From contig NZ_FPKO01000007.1 of NCBI RefSeq assembly GCF_900119385.1, forward strand, positions 186,001 through 250,000: a DNA stretch of 64,000 nt. Reading direction: 5' to 3'. Origin of the DNA: Thermophilibacter mediterraneus (GTDB taxonomy: Bacteria > Actinomycetota > Coriobacteriia > Coriobacteriales > Atopobiaceae). Below, piece after piece: positions 8,275-16,558 of this stretch. Under the pieces are notes generated by a model. The model did no database searches, had not been told where the DNA came from, and saw nothing but the letters and a program-made list of their open reading frames with translations. The position numbers were made by a program, and so were the translations under genes. How positions within the stretch are numbered: the first letter of the stretch is position 1; each line of letters opens with the position of its first letter.

Positions 8275-8988
8275 ATGGGTGCGCGCATTCTGGTCGTTGA
8301 CGACGAGCGAGAGATCTGCGAGCTCGTGCGGGTGTATCTGGAGGCGGAGGGATTCGAGGTGGAGTGCCTGGGCGACGGGTCCTCGGCGCTCGCTCGCGTG
8401 ACCGATGACGCGCGGCCCGCGATCGACCTCGCGGTCCTCGACGTGATGCTGCCCGGTGCGAGCGGTCTCGAGGTGTGCCGCGCCATCCGCGAGCGCCACG
8501 CCTACCCGGTCATCATGCTCACGGCGCGCGGCGAGCAGGCGGACAAGATCGCCGGCCTCGCGCTGGGGGCCGACGACTACGTGACCAAGCCCTTCCTCCC
8601 GCTCGAGCTCGTGGCGCGCGTGAAGGCGCAGCTCAGGCGCTACCGGACCTACAACGCCGCGCCCGGTCACAAAGAGCCGTCCGGTGAGGTCATCACGTGC
8701 CGGGGCCTCGTGCTCGACGTGCCCGCCCACGAGGCGACCCTCAACGAGCGCCCGCTCCAGCTCACGCCCACGGAGTTCTCGCTGCTGAGGATCCTCCTCG
8801 AGGCCGACGGAGCGGTCGTCTCGGCGCGCGAGCTCTACCAGGGCATCTTTGGTGACGCCTACTACGAGCGGGGCTCCGGCTCGATCACGGTGCACGTGCG
8901 GCACCTCCGCGAGAAGATGGGGGACTCCTTCGAGGACCCCGCCTACATCAGGACCGTCTGGGGATTGGGGTACAAGATTGAGCGCTAG
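8275..8988 (+). CDS. OmpR/VanR-type response regulator
   Basis: A 237-residue two-component response regulator. The receiver domain has the acidic pocket VVDDE near residue 9, the phosphorylated Asp in LAVLDVMLPG near residue 60, and Lys in VTKPF near 108. The C-terminal OmpR-type winged helix contains LTPTEFSLLRILLE and GSITVHVRHLREKMGD, ending in VWGLGYKIE. The ATG at 8275 follows GGAAGGAGG. The gene overlaps the downstream kinase gene by 11 bp. Closest in style to VanR regulators, but no van genes are nearby, so this does not imply glycopeptide resistance. Confidence 0.94.
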   Translation: MGARILVVDDEREICELVRVYLEAEGFEVECLGDGSSALARVTDDARPAIDLAVLDVMLPGASGLEVCRAIRERHAYPVIMLTARGEQADKIAGLALGADDYVTKPFLPLELVARVKAQLRRYRTYNAAPGHKEPSGEVITCRGLVLDVPAHEATLNERPLQLTPTEFSLLRILLEADGAVVSARELYQGIFGDAYYERGSGSITVHVRHLREKMGDSFEDPAYIRTVWGLGYKIER

Positions 8989-10243
8989 CGAGAAGGGCGG
9001 CGCGCCCGCCGGGTGGGCCGGCGCCCCGGAGGGTCGGGACGCGTCCGCAGTCCGGGCCCGGTCGCGCTCCGTGCTGCGAGCCGTCGTCATCGGCGGCTGC
9101 GCGGTCCTCGGGGCCGTCATGGTCTACAACGTGCTCACCGTCTTCGTCGACCAGGCGCTCAACGGCGTCTTCATCGACTGGGTGTCGAGCCAGTTCCTCA
9201 ACGTCCACAACCTCAACGAGTTCGGCATCCCCGCGGGCGTGGTGCTCGACATCGTGGGGACGCGCTACTTCTTCCTGCAGCTGGGCGTCTGCGTGGCGGC
9301 CGCCATCGCCCTGGCGGCGGTCGTCTCGTGGTGCCTCGCCGAGCGCCGCGCGCGTCGGGAGGAGCGCGCCCGCTCCGCGGAGCTGCTCCGCTCGTTCATG
9401 GCGCACGACATCGGCGCGAGCGAGGCGTTCCCGTCGGGCTGGGAGGACCTTGCGCTCGTGGCGTCCGAGGTCAAGCGCGCCGGCGAGGACCAGGCGCGGC
9501 GGCTCGAGGACGAGGCGGCGCGCCGGAGCGACCTCATCACGTACCTGGCGCACGACCTCAAGACGCCCCTCACCTCGGTCATCGGCTACCTGTCGCTGCT
9601 CGACGAGGTCCCGGACATGCCCGCCGAGCAGCGGTGCCGCTACACGGGGGTGGCGCTCGACAAGGCGTTGCGGCTCGAGCGCCTCGTGAACGAGTTCTTC
9701 GACATCACGCGCTACAGCCTCACCCACATCGAGCTCGAGCTCGCCCCCGTCGACCTGGCGTTCTTGCTCGCCCAGGTGGCCGACGAGTTCTACCCGGCGC
9801 TCGGCGCGCACGGCAACGTCGCGCGCGTGGAGGTCGAGGGGACCGACCGCACCGCCGAGGACCCCGGCGAGCCCCTCGAGATCGTGGCCGACGCCGCCCG
9901 GCTGGCGCGCGTCTTCGGCAACCTCGTGCGCAACGCCATCGCCTACAGCGACGAGGGAACCCCCATCGACGTGCGCGCGCGGCGCGAGGGCGACCGCGTG
10001 GTCGTGAGCGTCTCCGACACGGGCGCCACCATCCCCAGCCACAAGCTCCGCGCGATCTTCGACCGGTTCTTCCGGCTCGACGAGTCGCGGGCCTCGGCGA
10101 CGGGCGGGGCCGGCCTGGGCCTGGCCATCGCCCGAGAGATCGTGGAGCTTCACGGCGGCGATATCTCGGCGGCGAGCGAGGCCGGCGTGACCACGTTCAC
10201 GGTGGAGCTCCCCGTCGCCGCGGGCGCGGCGGCGGGGGAGTGA
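8978..10243 (+). CDS. Sensor histidine kinase (VanS-like)
   Basis: The partner kinase of the upstream regulator, about 421 residues. Two transmembrane helices flank a short extracellular loop (AVVIGGCAVLGAVMVYNVL and LGVCVAAAIALAAVVSW). The HisKA box YLAHDLKTPLTSVIGY carries the phosphorylated His near residue 192. The ATPase domain has NLVRNAIAYS (N box), VSDTGATIP (G1) and GGAGLGLAIAREI (G2). The TTG at 8978 overlaps the regulator stop and gives tight coupling. A GTG at 9071 would start just before the first helix and is an alternative. The signal is unknown. Confidence 0.92.
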   Translation: MSASEKGGAPAGWAGAPEGRDASAVRARSRSVLRAVVIGGCAVLGAVMVYNVLTVFVDQALNGVFIDWVSSQFLNVHNLNEFGIPAGVVLDIVGTRYFFLQLGVCVAAAIALAAVVSWCLAERRARREERARSAELLRSFMAHDIGASEAFPSGWEDLALVASEVKRAGEDQARRLEDEAARRSDLITYLAHDLKTPLTSVIGYLSLLDEVPDMPAEQRCRYTGVALDKALRLERLVNEFFDITRYSLTHIELELAPVDLAFLLAQVADEFYPALGAHGNVARVEVEGTDRTAEDPGEPLEIVADAARLARVFGNLVRNAIAYSDEGTPIDVRARREGDRVVVSVSDTGATIPSHKLRAIFDRFFRLDESRASATGGAGLGLAIAREIVELHGGDISAASEAGVTTFTVELPVAAGAAAGE

Positions 10244-10251
10244 CGCGGGCG

Positions 10252-10944
10252 TCACGCGACGGAGAACGCCCACAGGTTCGCGCACTGGTCGATCACGCGC
10301 TGGAGGTCCCAGGTCCTCGCGGTGCGCTCGGCGCTGTTGGGGTCGCGGACGATGACGGACCCGTCCTCGGCGATCCCGGCGAGCACGATGAAGTGCCCCG
10401 TGGTGGTGAAGTCCCCCGGCCGCACGCTGCAGATCACGGGACGGCCCGCCGCGAGCGCGTCGCGCACGGTGCCCTCGTCCGCGGGCAGCTCCTCGGAGTC
10501 GAGGCCCAGCTCGGCGGCTCCGTCGGTCATGAGCGACCAGGTGGTCATCCCGTCCGAGACGTAGCCCCCGCGCTCCGAGAAGGCCGCCATCCCGGCCGGG
10601 TCGAGGTCGTCCCGCCCGGTGAGGGCGACGTAGACCATGGACAGGCAGGTGGGGCCGCAGCCGTTCTCGCGAACGGTGCCGCCGGCGTAGGGCTCGTCCG
10701 CCCACGCGGGGTCGGTCTGGTAGAGGCGGGGCACGCTGCCGAGCCGCCAGTCGCCGCGCGCGTCCGAGGTCGCGGGCTCTCCGGAGCCGCCGGAGGCCGC
10801 CGGGGCGGCGGTCGGCGCCAGGGCACCGAGCACGAGCGCGAGCGCGGCGACGAGCGCGCAGGCGCCCAGGGCGGCGAGCAGCGCCCCCGAGGTTCTTCTC
10901 GCCTGGCGGCGACGGGTGTAGCGGACGGGTGCCATGCGGGTCAT
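10252..10944 (-). CDS. Secreted or membrane-anchored C39-like cysteine peptidase
   Basis: A 230-residue protein with an Arg-rich N-terminus and one hydrophobic helix (GALLAALGACALVAALALVLGALA) acting as signal or anchor, then a C39-type papain-fold domain. The catalytic Cys lies in ENGCGPTCLSMV, the His in TTGHFIVLAGI and the third residue in VIVRDPNS. Family members are extracellular peptidases or cell-wall-associated enzymes. Bacteriocin maturation is unlikely because no ABC transporter domain is attached. The start is chosen at 10944 because GGGAGG precedes it at the right distance. It is convergent with the histidine kinase, only 8 bp away. Confidence 0.85.
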   Translation of the reverse strand: MTRMAPVRYTRRRQARRTSGALLAALGACALVAALALVLGALAPTAAPAASGGSGEPATSDARGDWRLGSVPRLYQTDPAWADEPYAGGTVRENGCGPTCLSMVYVALTGRDDLDPAGMAAFSERGGYVSDGMTTWSLMTDGAAELGLDSEELPADEGTVRDALAAGRPVICSVRPGDFTTTGHFIVLAGIAEDGSVIVRDPNSAERTARTWDLQRVIDQCANLWAFSVA

Positions 10945-11134
10945 GCGATACCTCCCAGCCAACGTTTCTCGACGTAGACTAGGGTGCCCCCGCCCTCCAT
11001 AACGAGTCTTGAAGCGACTCCTAACGTTGTCTTAAGAACTCGTGTAGGAGATGTAAACGTTTTGTCAAGACACTTTCGGCGAACGGAATGATTGGGTATA
11101 ACAAACGTGTCCAAGAAACGAAAGGAGGGAAGGC

Positions 11135-11362
11135 ATGACCAAGATCAAGGAAATGAGCAAGCGTCAGCGCAAGGTGCTCGACGCCTGCCACAACGGCTGG
11201 TTCATGAGCGGCGAGTACCGCGCGCTGATGGACGGCCACGAGCGCCGCTTCTGGGCCGACAGCCCGAAGCTTCTGTTCAGAGACGTTGACGAGTGGTTCT
11301 CCTCCCACGAGCAGAACCACGCGGACTCGCACCTGCTCGTCAAGTGCGTGTGCGCCGCGTAG
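11135..11362 (+). CDS. Small conserved hypothetical protein, 75 aa
   Basis: A strong ribosome binding site (AAAGGAGGGAAGG) precedes the ATG, and a rho-independent terminator follows the stop, so this is a genuine monocistronic gene. The protein starts MTKIKEMSKRQRKVLDAC, is basic at the N-terminus, carries an aromatic-rich middle (ERRFWADSPKLLF) and ends HLLVKCVCAA. No domain is recognised. A GTATAACA box lies at 11096-11103, a likely -10 element. Confidence 0.8.
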   Translation: MTKIKEMSKRQRKVLDACHNGWFMSGEYRALMDGHERRFWADSPKLLFRDVDEWFSSHEQNHADSHLLVKCVCAA

Positions 11363-11389
11363 CGTCGGCGCGACACCCCACACGGGGGA

Positions 11390-11412
11390 GGAGCCTGCGG
11401 GCTCCTTTTTTT
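11390..11412 (+). terminator. Rho-independent terminator
   Basis: Stem GGAGCC/GGCTCC (11390-11395 and 11400-11405) followed by seven T residues. Confidence 0.9.
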
Positions 11413-11455
11413 GTGCCGCGGGGCGGCATGTCGAGCGGACGTCCGGCGCCGACGC

Positions 11456-12616
11456 TCACGACGTGGCGTGGGCGAGCATGAGGGCGAGAATGACGGCGAG
11501 GCCGCGGCGCAGGCTGTCCTTCTCGATCCACTCCTCGCGGGTGTGGAGCAGGTCCCCCTCGACGGTTCCGACGGTGTGGGCGGGTATCCCCAGCGAGAGC
11601 GGGACGTTGGCGTCGGTCGAGGACTCCTGGTGGGTGGGCTGGACGCCGCCGAGCTCGCGCAGCACCTCGTCGGTGCGAGCGATGAGCTCCCACTGGCCGT
11701 CGGGGACGTGCTCGCCGGACGCGGGGCGCCGGCCGATGAGCTTGGCGTCGATGCGCGTCCGCTCCTTGAGGTGCTCCTCCACGAGGACGACGAACTTGCC
11801 GTACATCTGCTCGAGGCACTCCTCGGACGCCGAGCGGTACTCCACGAGCACGCTCGCGTCCTCGGCGATGGAGTTCACGGTGGTGCCGCCCACGAAGCGC
11901 CCGACGTTGATGGTGGTCTTGGCCTCGGTGGGGAGGTCGAGCGCGTAGAGGTCCTCGATGAAGGAGCAGAGGGCCTCGATGGCGTTGTCGCGCCCGAAGT
12001 TCTCCCAGGAGTGGCCCCCCTCGGTGTGGCACTGCACGCGCCAGCGGTGCGACCCGACGGCGGAGACCACGTGCATCCCCAGGTAGAGGTCGAACGACGT
12101 GAACTCGGCCACGCGCCCCGCGTAGTGGCGGAAGAGCTCGCGCGTCCCGGCGAGGTTGCCGAGCCCCTCCTCGCAGCTGTTTGCCACGACGAGCAGCGGG
12201 CGGTCGAGCGGGACGCCGTGGCGCAGCAGGTAGCGCCCCGCGAGCATCAGCCCCACGAGGTTCGCCGTGTCGTCGCCGACGCCCGGTGCGAGCAGGCGCG
12301 TGGGGCTCTCGGCCAGCGGCAGCGGCTCGGTGTCGGGAAAGACCACGTCGGTGTGGGCGGCAAACACGGCGTAGCCGTCGTCCTGCGCGACGCCCGGGCC
12401 CGCCGGCAGCGACAGGACCACGTTCTTGGCCTCGTCGATGCGCACGGCACCCACCGGGGCGCCCTGCTCGAGCCACCAGTCGCGGATGAACTCGGCGCGC
12501 CGCTCCTCGTGGCCCGAGGGGGCGGGAATCTGCGCGAGCGTGCGCAGGAGCTCGAGCTCCTCCTCGTGGCACTGGTCTGCGTAGGCGGTCGCTATCGACG
12601 CGGTCTTCTCGTTCAC
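11456..12616 (-). CDS. M20 family metallopeptidase
   Basis: A 386-residue di-zinc peptidase of the M20 (peptidase T/ArgE/DapE) family. Visible signatures are AAHTDVVFP with the first metal His, GVGDDTANLVGLMLA with the bridging Asp, NSCEEGLGN with the catalytic and metal Glu, and CHTEGGHSWENFG, the dimerisation-domain motif. Start is GTG with GGAG upstream. The substrate is probably a di- or tripeptide, but the exact subfamily is not certain. Expression is probably monocistronic. Confidence 0.92.
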   Translation of the reverse strand: MNEKTASIATAYADQCHEEELELLRTLAQIPAPSGHEERRAEFIRDWWLEQGAPVGAVRIDEAKNVVLSLPAGPGVAQDDGYAVFAAHTDVVFPDTEPLPLAESPTRLLAPGVGDDTANLVGLMLAGRYLLRHGVPLDRPLLVVANSCEEGLGNLAGTRELFRHYAGRVAEFTSFDLYLGMHVVSAVGSHRWRVQCHTEGGHSWENFGRDNAIEALCSFIEDLYALDLPTEAKTTINVGRFVGGTTVNSIAEDASVLVEYRSASEECLEQMYGKFVVLVEEHLKERTRIDAKLIGRRPASGEHVPDGQWELIARTDEVLRELGGVQPTHQESSTDANVPLSLGIPAHTVGTVEGDLLHTREEWIEKDSLRRGLAVILALMLAHATS

Positions 12617-12847
12617 TGGGGTCTCCGTGTGTGCGGTCGTGCTGACGAGTCGAGCTTACCCCACCCGGCGCGCGTCGTGGCGGGCTTTCCGGGGCGCGGC
12701 GTCAGATTCCGGCGAAGCGCGCCCTCCCGTGCTCGCCGAGAAGGACCCGCCGTCCGCGGATTCGTCGGCTCGGGGAGGCGGGGCGGGGGCATAATCACGC
12801 GCGGAACGCCGGCCTTCCGGCATGCAGCGACCCAAGGGGGAACCAGC

Positions 12848-14011
12848 ATGGCAGTCAACCGCTTCGTCCTCAACAACATCTCGTACCACGGCGCGGGCGC
12901 GATCAGGGAGATCCCCGGCGAGCTCGCCCGCCGCGGGTACCAGAAGGCCTTCGTCTGCTCCGACCCCGACCTCGTGAAGTTTGGCGTCGTGGCAAAGGTG
13001 ACCGACCTTCTCGACGAGGCGGGGATCGCCTGGAGCCTCTACGACCAGATCAAGCCCAACCCCACGATCAAGAACGTCCAGGACGGCGTGGCCGCCTACC
13101 AGGCATGCGGCGCGGACTGCATCGTGACCATCGGCGGCGGCTCCTCCATGGACACCGCCAAGGGCATCGGCATCATCGTCGCCAACCCCGAGTTCGCCGA
13201 CGTCGTCTCCCTCGAGGGCGTGGCCGACACCAAGAACCACGCCGTCTTCACCATCGCCGTTCCCACCACCGCCGGCACCGCGGCCGAGGTCACGATCAAC
13301 TACGTGATCACCGACCCCGAGAAGGTCCGCAAGTTCGTCTGCGTCGACGTCAACGACATCCCCGACGTCGCGGTCGTCGACCCCGACAGGATGGCCTCCA
13401 TGCCCGCCGGCCTCACCGCCGCCACCGGCATGGACGCGCTCACCCACGCCATCGAGGGCTACACCACCAAGGGCGCCTGGGAGCTCTCCGACATGTTCCA
13501 CCTCAAGGCCATCGAGGTCATCTCAAAGAACCTGCGTGCCGCCGTCGCCGAGGCCAAGAGCGGCGAGCCCGGTGCCGGCCGCGAGGGCATGGCGCTCGGC
13601 CAGTACATCGCGGGCATGGGCTTCTCCAACGTCGGGCTCGGCATCGACCATGCCATGGCGCACACCCTCTCCGCCCACTACGACACCCCGCACGGCGTCG
13701 CCTGCGCCATGCTGCTGCCCGTTGCCATGGAGTACAACAAGCCCGTCGTCGCCGAGCGCCTGGCCGACGTTGCCGCTGCCATGGGCGTCGACACCGCCGG
13801 CATGAGCGTCGACGAGGCGGCCGACGCCGCCATCGCCGCGGTGCGCCAGCTCTCCGCCGACGTGGACATCAAGCCGACCTGCGACGGCCTGGTCGAGGCC
13901 GACCTCGACCAGCTCGCCGACGACGCCCTCGCCGACGCCTGCTTCCCGGGCAACCCGCGCGAGGCCGACCACGCGGCCGTCGTGGAGCTCTTCCGCAAGG
14001 TGATGGCGTAG
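12848..14011 (+). CDS. fucO: Iron-containing alcohol dehydrogenase (lactaldehyde reductase-like)
   Basis: A 387-residue group III, metal-dependent NAD(H) alcohol dehydrogenase, closest by motif and length to FucO, which reduces lactaldehyde to 1,2-propanediol. The nucleotide loop IGGGSSMDTAKGIGII is near residue 97. Metal ligands sit in GMDALTHAIEGY (Asp, His) and in DHAMAHTLSAHYDTPHGVACA (two His). The ATG at 12848 follows AAGGGGGAACC. No fucose or propanediol genes are adjacent, so the physiological aldehyde is uncertain. Confidence 0.9.
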   Translation: MAVNRFVLNNISYHGAGAIREIPGELARRGYQKAFVCSDPDLVKFGVVAKVTDLLDEAGIAWSLYDQIKPNPTIKNVQDGVAAYQACGADCIVTIGGGSSMDTAKGIGIIVANPEFADVVSLEGVADTKNHAVFTIAVPTTAGTAAEVTINYVITDPEKVRKFVCVDVNDIPDVAVVDPDRMASMPAGLTAATGMDALTHAIEGYTTKGAWELSDMFHLKAIEVISKNLRAAVAEAKSGEPGAGREGMALGQYIAGMGFSNVGLGIDHAMAHTLSAHYDTPHGVACAMLLPVAMEYNKPVVAERLADVAAAMGVDTAGMSVDEAADAAIAAVRQLSADVDIKPTCDGLVEADLDQLADDALADACFPGNPREADHAAVVELFRKVMA

Positions 14012-14110
14012 CGCGACGTAGCGCCTCAGCGCCGACGGGGCGCCCGGTGTCCCGCACGAGCCGCGTGCTCGGCGAGGTGCCGGGCGCCATCGCTTCGGGC
14101 TGCCTCCGAA

Positions 14111-14256
14111 GGTGCGGGTTGCGGACGGAATCGGGGTCCGAATCGACCAGAACCCGCACGTGGTCGTGGCGCGTGCGGGCTGCAGACGGAATCGGGGTCC
14201 GAATCGACCGCAACCCGCACGACCCCGAGGCGCGTGCGGGCTGCGGACGGAATCGG
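14111..14256. repeat. Tandem palindromic repeat, 2.5 units of about 50 bp at 61-bp spacing
   Basis: The 337-bp gap before the DUF2974 gene contains units at 14111-14160, 14172-14221 and a partial one at 14233-14256. Each starts GTGCGGG(T/C)TGC, has a conserved core GGACGGAATCGGGGTCCGAA and ends AACCCGCAC, so the ends pair. Linkers of 11 nt differ. It resembles bacterial REP/BIME elements. Confidence 0.75.
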
Positions 14257-14348
14257 CCCCCGCCCCCCCCCATCGCCGCGGGCGCGCGTCCTTCTCGCGG
14301 GCGCGCTTGGGGCATACTGGGGGTCGACGTCTTCCCGGGGAGGAACGC

Positions 14349-15542
14349 ATGGCGAACCTGCACGACTACCTCGAGCTGCGCGGGGACATCACGCTCGCGG
14401 AGCGGCCCTTCAACGACGTCGACAACCTCGCGCTGTCGACGCTGGCCTACCTGGACCTCACCGACGTCGTGGGGGGTCCCGGCGAGCCTCCCGTCCGCGT
14501 CACGGACGCGTGCGCCGCGCTGCTCGCGCGCTCGGGGGGCGACGTCTCCTCGCGCGTCCGCTCGCTCGCGACGATCGACGAGCGCTTCGTGGCGGCGCTC
14601 GGCGGCTCCGCGCGCTTGGGCGGCGCGCTGCTGCGCGACTACGTCGACGTGCGCGACGACGCGCGGGCGATGCAGTTCGCCGCCGTGACGGTCGAGCTCG
14701 GCTCCGGCGAGCTCTACGTGGCCTTCCGCGGCACCGACACCACGCTCGCCGGCTGGCGGGAGAACTTCATCCTGAGCTTCGCCGTGACCGAGGCGCAGCG
14801 CGCCGCGGCGGCCTACCTCGAGCGCGCGCTCGCCCGCGCCGCCGACGAGGGCCGGCGCGTGCGCGTGGGCGGCCACTCCAAGGGCGGCAACCTCGCCGCG
14901 TACGCCACGGCGGCGGCGCCCGTCGCGTACGCGGTGGCGATCGAGCGCGTCTACAGCAACGACGGCCCCGGCATGGACCCGGCCGTCATGCCCGTGAGCT
15001 GCCACGACGTGGTGGGGGAGCGCTACGTGAGGATCATCCCCGCCTACAGCGTCGTGGGGAGGTTCTTCTCGGACGACGCGCCCGCGCAGGTCGTGGCGAG
15101 CAGCGCCTCCCGCTCGCTGCAGCACGACCCGCTCTCGTGGCAGGTCGGCCCGGCGGGCTTCGTCGCCGCGGGAGGGCCGGACCCCGAGTGCCTGGTCGTG
15201 GCTCGCGCGTTCTCCACGTGGCTCGCGCGCCTCGAGCTCGAGGACCGCAGGCTCCTCACCGACGAGCTCTTCGACGCGCTCGCCGCGGGCGGCGCGGTCC
15301 GCTTCGAGGACGTCTTCTCGAGCCCCGCGTCGGCGCAGCGGGTGCTCTCGGCGCTCGGGGGCATCGACGCGCGCACGAGCGAGATGATGTGGGGGCTCGT
15401 CCGCGAGCTTCTGGGCGGGGCCGCCCAGGCGACGCGGGACGCGATGGCGCGCGGGGCGTCTGCTGCGGCGGCTGACGTTGCGCAGCGCGTGATGAGGCGC
15501 ATCGGCGCGCCCGACGCGTCGGCCCCGGGGGGCGGCGCCTGA
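14349..15542 (+). CDS. DUF2974 (Mbeg1-like) alpha/beta-hydrolase
   Basis: A 397-residue protein of the Mbeg1-like family found in Firmicutes and Actinobacteria. It contains LYVAFRGTD near residue 122 and the nucleophile elbow VGGHSKGGNLAAYA near residue 175, which gives a Ser nucleophile as in lipases. SNDGPGMD follows. Family members are predicted cytoplasmic hydrolases or lipases of unknown substrate. The ATG follows GGGGAGGAACGC. The Ala-rich C-terminal 60 residues look unstructured. Confidence 0.87.
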   Translation: MANLHDYLELRGDITLAERPFNDVDNLALSTLAYLDLTDVVGGPGEPPVRVTDACAALLARSGGDVSSRVRSLATIDERFVAALGGSARLGGALLRDYVDVRDDARAMQFAAVTVELGSGELYVAFRGTDTTLAGWRENFILSFAVTEAQRAAAAYLERALARAADEGRRVRVGGHSKGGNLAAYATAAAPVAYAVAIERVYSNDGPGMDPAVMPVSCHDVVGERYVRIIPAYSVVGRFFSDDAPAQVVASSASRSLQHDPLSWQVGPAGFVAAGGPDPECLVVARAFSTWLARLELEDRRLLTDELFDALAAGGAVRFEDVFSSPASAQRVLSALGGIDARTSEMMWGLVRELLGGAAQATRDAMARGASAAAADVAQRVMRRIGAPDASAPGGGA

Positions 15543-15564
15543 GCCGTCGCCCGCTCCCGAGGCG

Positions 15565-15927
15565 TCAGTCGTCGCCCACGATGCCGCCGACCACCGAGCT
15601 CACGACCGAGATCACGATCGCGCCCAGGATGGCGGAGAAGAGCGAGTCGATCGCGATGCCGGCGTGGAAGATGTTGCGCGAGAGCCAGCTCGCAAGCTCC
15701 AGGACGGCGGCGTTCACGACGAGGTAGAAGATTCCCAGCGTGGCGATGGTAAACGGAATCGCGAGCGCCTGGAGCACGGGCTTGACGGTCACGTTGAGCA
15801 GCGCGAGCACGAGCGAGCAGAAGACCGCTCCGACCCACGTGCCCCCCACGGGCACGATGCCCGGGACGAGCCAGATGGCGACGGCGCAGGCGATGGTGGT
15901 GACGATCCAGCGTGCGATGAAGCTCAT
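15565..15927 (-). CDS. Phage holin family protein, four transmembrane segments
   Basis: A 120-residue membrane protein of the PF04020 family (often labelled mycobacterial 4-TM phage holin). Segments are WIVTTIACAVAIWLVPGI, GAVFCSLVLALLNVTVKPVL, LGIFYLVVNAAVLELASW and LFSAILGAIVISVVSSVVGG. The conserved N-terminal P-G-I and NVTVKP motifs are present. Despite the name, the family is usually chromosomal and not lytic, and its role is unknown. It is preceded by an AGGAGG ribosome binding site. Confidence 0.88.
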   Translation of the reverse strand: MSFIARWIVTTIACAVAIWLVPGIVPVGGTWVGAVFCSLVLALLNVTVKPVLQALAIPFTIATLGIFYLVVNAAVLELASWLSRNIFHAGIAIDSLFSAILGAIVISVVSSVVGGIVGDD

Positions 15928-16053
15928 GGGACCTCCTTGTTCGGGTAGGGGTAGCGTACCCCAATCTCCCCCGCGCGATGCGCGCCGCCCCTCCTGGCGC
16001 GCGGCGCTTTAATGCGCTAAAGTGTTCGGGACGGCGTGCGACGGGGAGGGGAC

Positions 16054-16341
16054 ATGGCGCGGCCAGGCGAGAAGAACGGCGAGCTCGAGCTGCTCCTGAG
16101 GGCGCTCTGCGCGCTCGAGACGCCCGAGGAGGCGTGGGCCCTTCTCCGCGACCTGTGCACCCCGCGCGAGATCGACGACCTCTCCCAGCGGATCGGCGTG
16201 GCGAGCATGCTCGCGGCGGGGAGCTCCTACGTCGACGTCTCCAGCGCGACGGGCGCCTCGTCAACCACGGTGAGCCGCGTCTCGAAGTGCCTGAACGGCG
16301 CGGGCGGCGGCTACCGGCTCGTCCTCTCGCGGCTCGGGTAG
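16054..16341 (+). CDS. YerC/YecD family TrpR-related protein
   Basis: A 95-residue helix-turn-helix protein of the TrpR superfamily. The family pattern is seen in LLRDLCTPREIDDLSQRIGVASMLAAG, followed by a recognition helix YVDVSSATGASSTTVSRVSKCL. The ATG at 16054 follows GGGGAGGGGAC. YerC proteins are conserved next to DNA helicase genes in Gram-positive bacteria. Here the adjacency to addB cannot be trusted because the sequence between them is an assembly artefact. Confidence 0.9.
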   Translation: MARPGEKNGELELLLRALCALETPEEAWALLRDLCTPREIDDLSQRIGVASMLAAGSSYVDVSSATGASSTTVSRVSKCLNGAGGGYRLVLSRLG

Positions 16342-16375
16342 CCCGCTGGCATCGCGCCGCGCCCCCCGCGCCCCC

Positions 16376-16557
16376 CGCCCCCGCCGCCCCCCCCGGGCCC
16401 GGGGCCCGCCGCGGTGGGGGGGGGGTCTTCATAAGGTGGGAGGTTTGAGTCATACGGACGGCGTCGTCATTAAAGTTATTTTTTTTTTTTCCAAGCAGAG
16501 GCCGACATACGAATTGTAGAGAGGTCTGTTGGGCTCGGAGTTGTGTATAGGAGACAC
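16376..16557. other. Assembly artefact: low-complexity junk plus Illumina Nextera i7 adapter
   Basis: From about 16491 to 16557 the sequence matches the Nextera i7 adapter with several errors: CAAGCAGA, then CATACGA, then the 8-nt index GTAGAGAG (that of index N707 as I recall it), then GGGCTCGG and TGTGTATA-GGAGACA. Read on the minus strand it is the classic read-through order: insert, adapter, poly-A (the T run at 16480-16490), then noise with poly-C/G (16372-16425). None of this is genomic DNA. The left flank after yerC and the right flank at addB were therefore probably joined falsely or by low-quality reads. Confidence 0.95.
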
Positions 16558-16558
16558 C

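Noticed and set aside
8275-10243. A vancomycin-resistance cluster
   Set aside because: Only a VanRS-like regulator and kinase are present. No vanH, vanA-type ligase or vanX gene is in the window.
14111-14256. A short CRISPR array, because the spacing is 61 bp as in the I-E array
   Set aside because: The conserved part is about 50 bp and the variable linkers only 11 nt. The units are palindromic and unlike either CRISPR repeat.
15565-15927. Prophage lysis gene
   Set aside because: The holin-family name is historical. No other phage gene is nearby and the family is usually chromosomal.
16529-16558. Apparent TTG start of the addB frame
   Set aside because: The first ten codons are sequencing-adapter sequence, so this start cannot be real.
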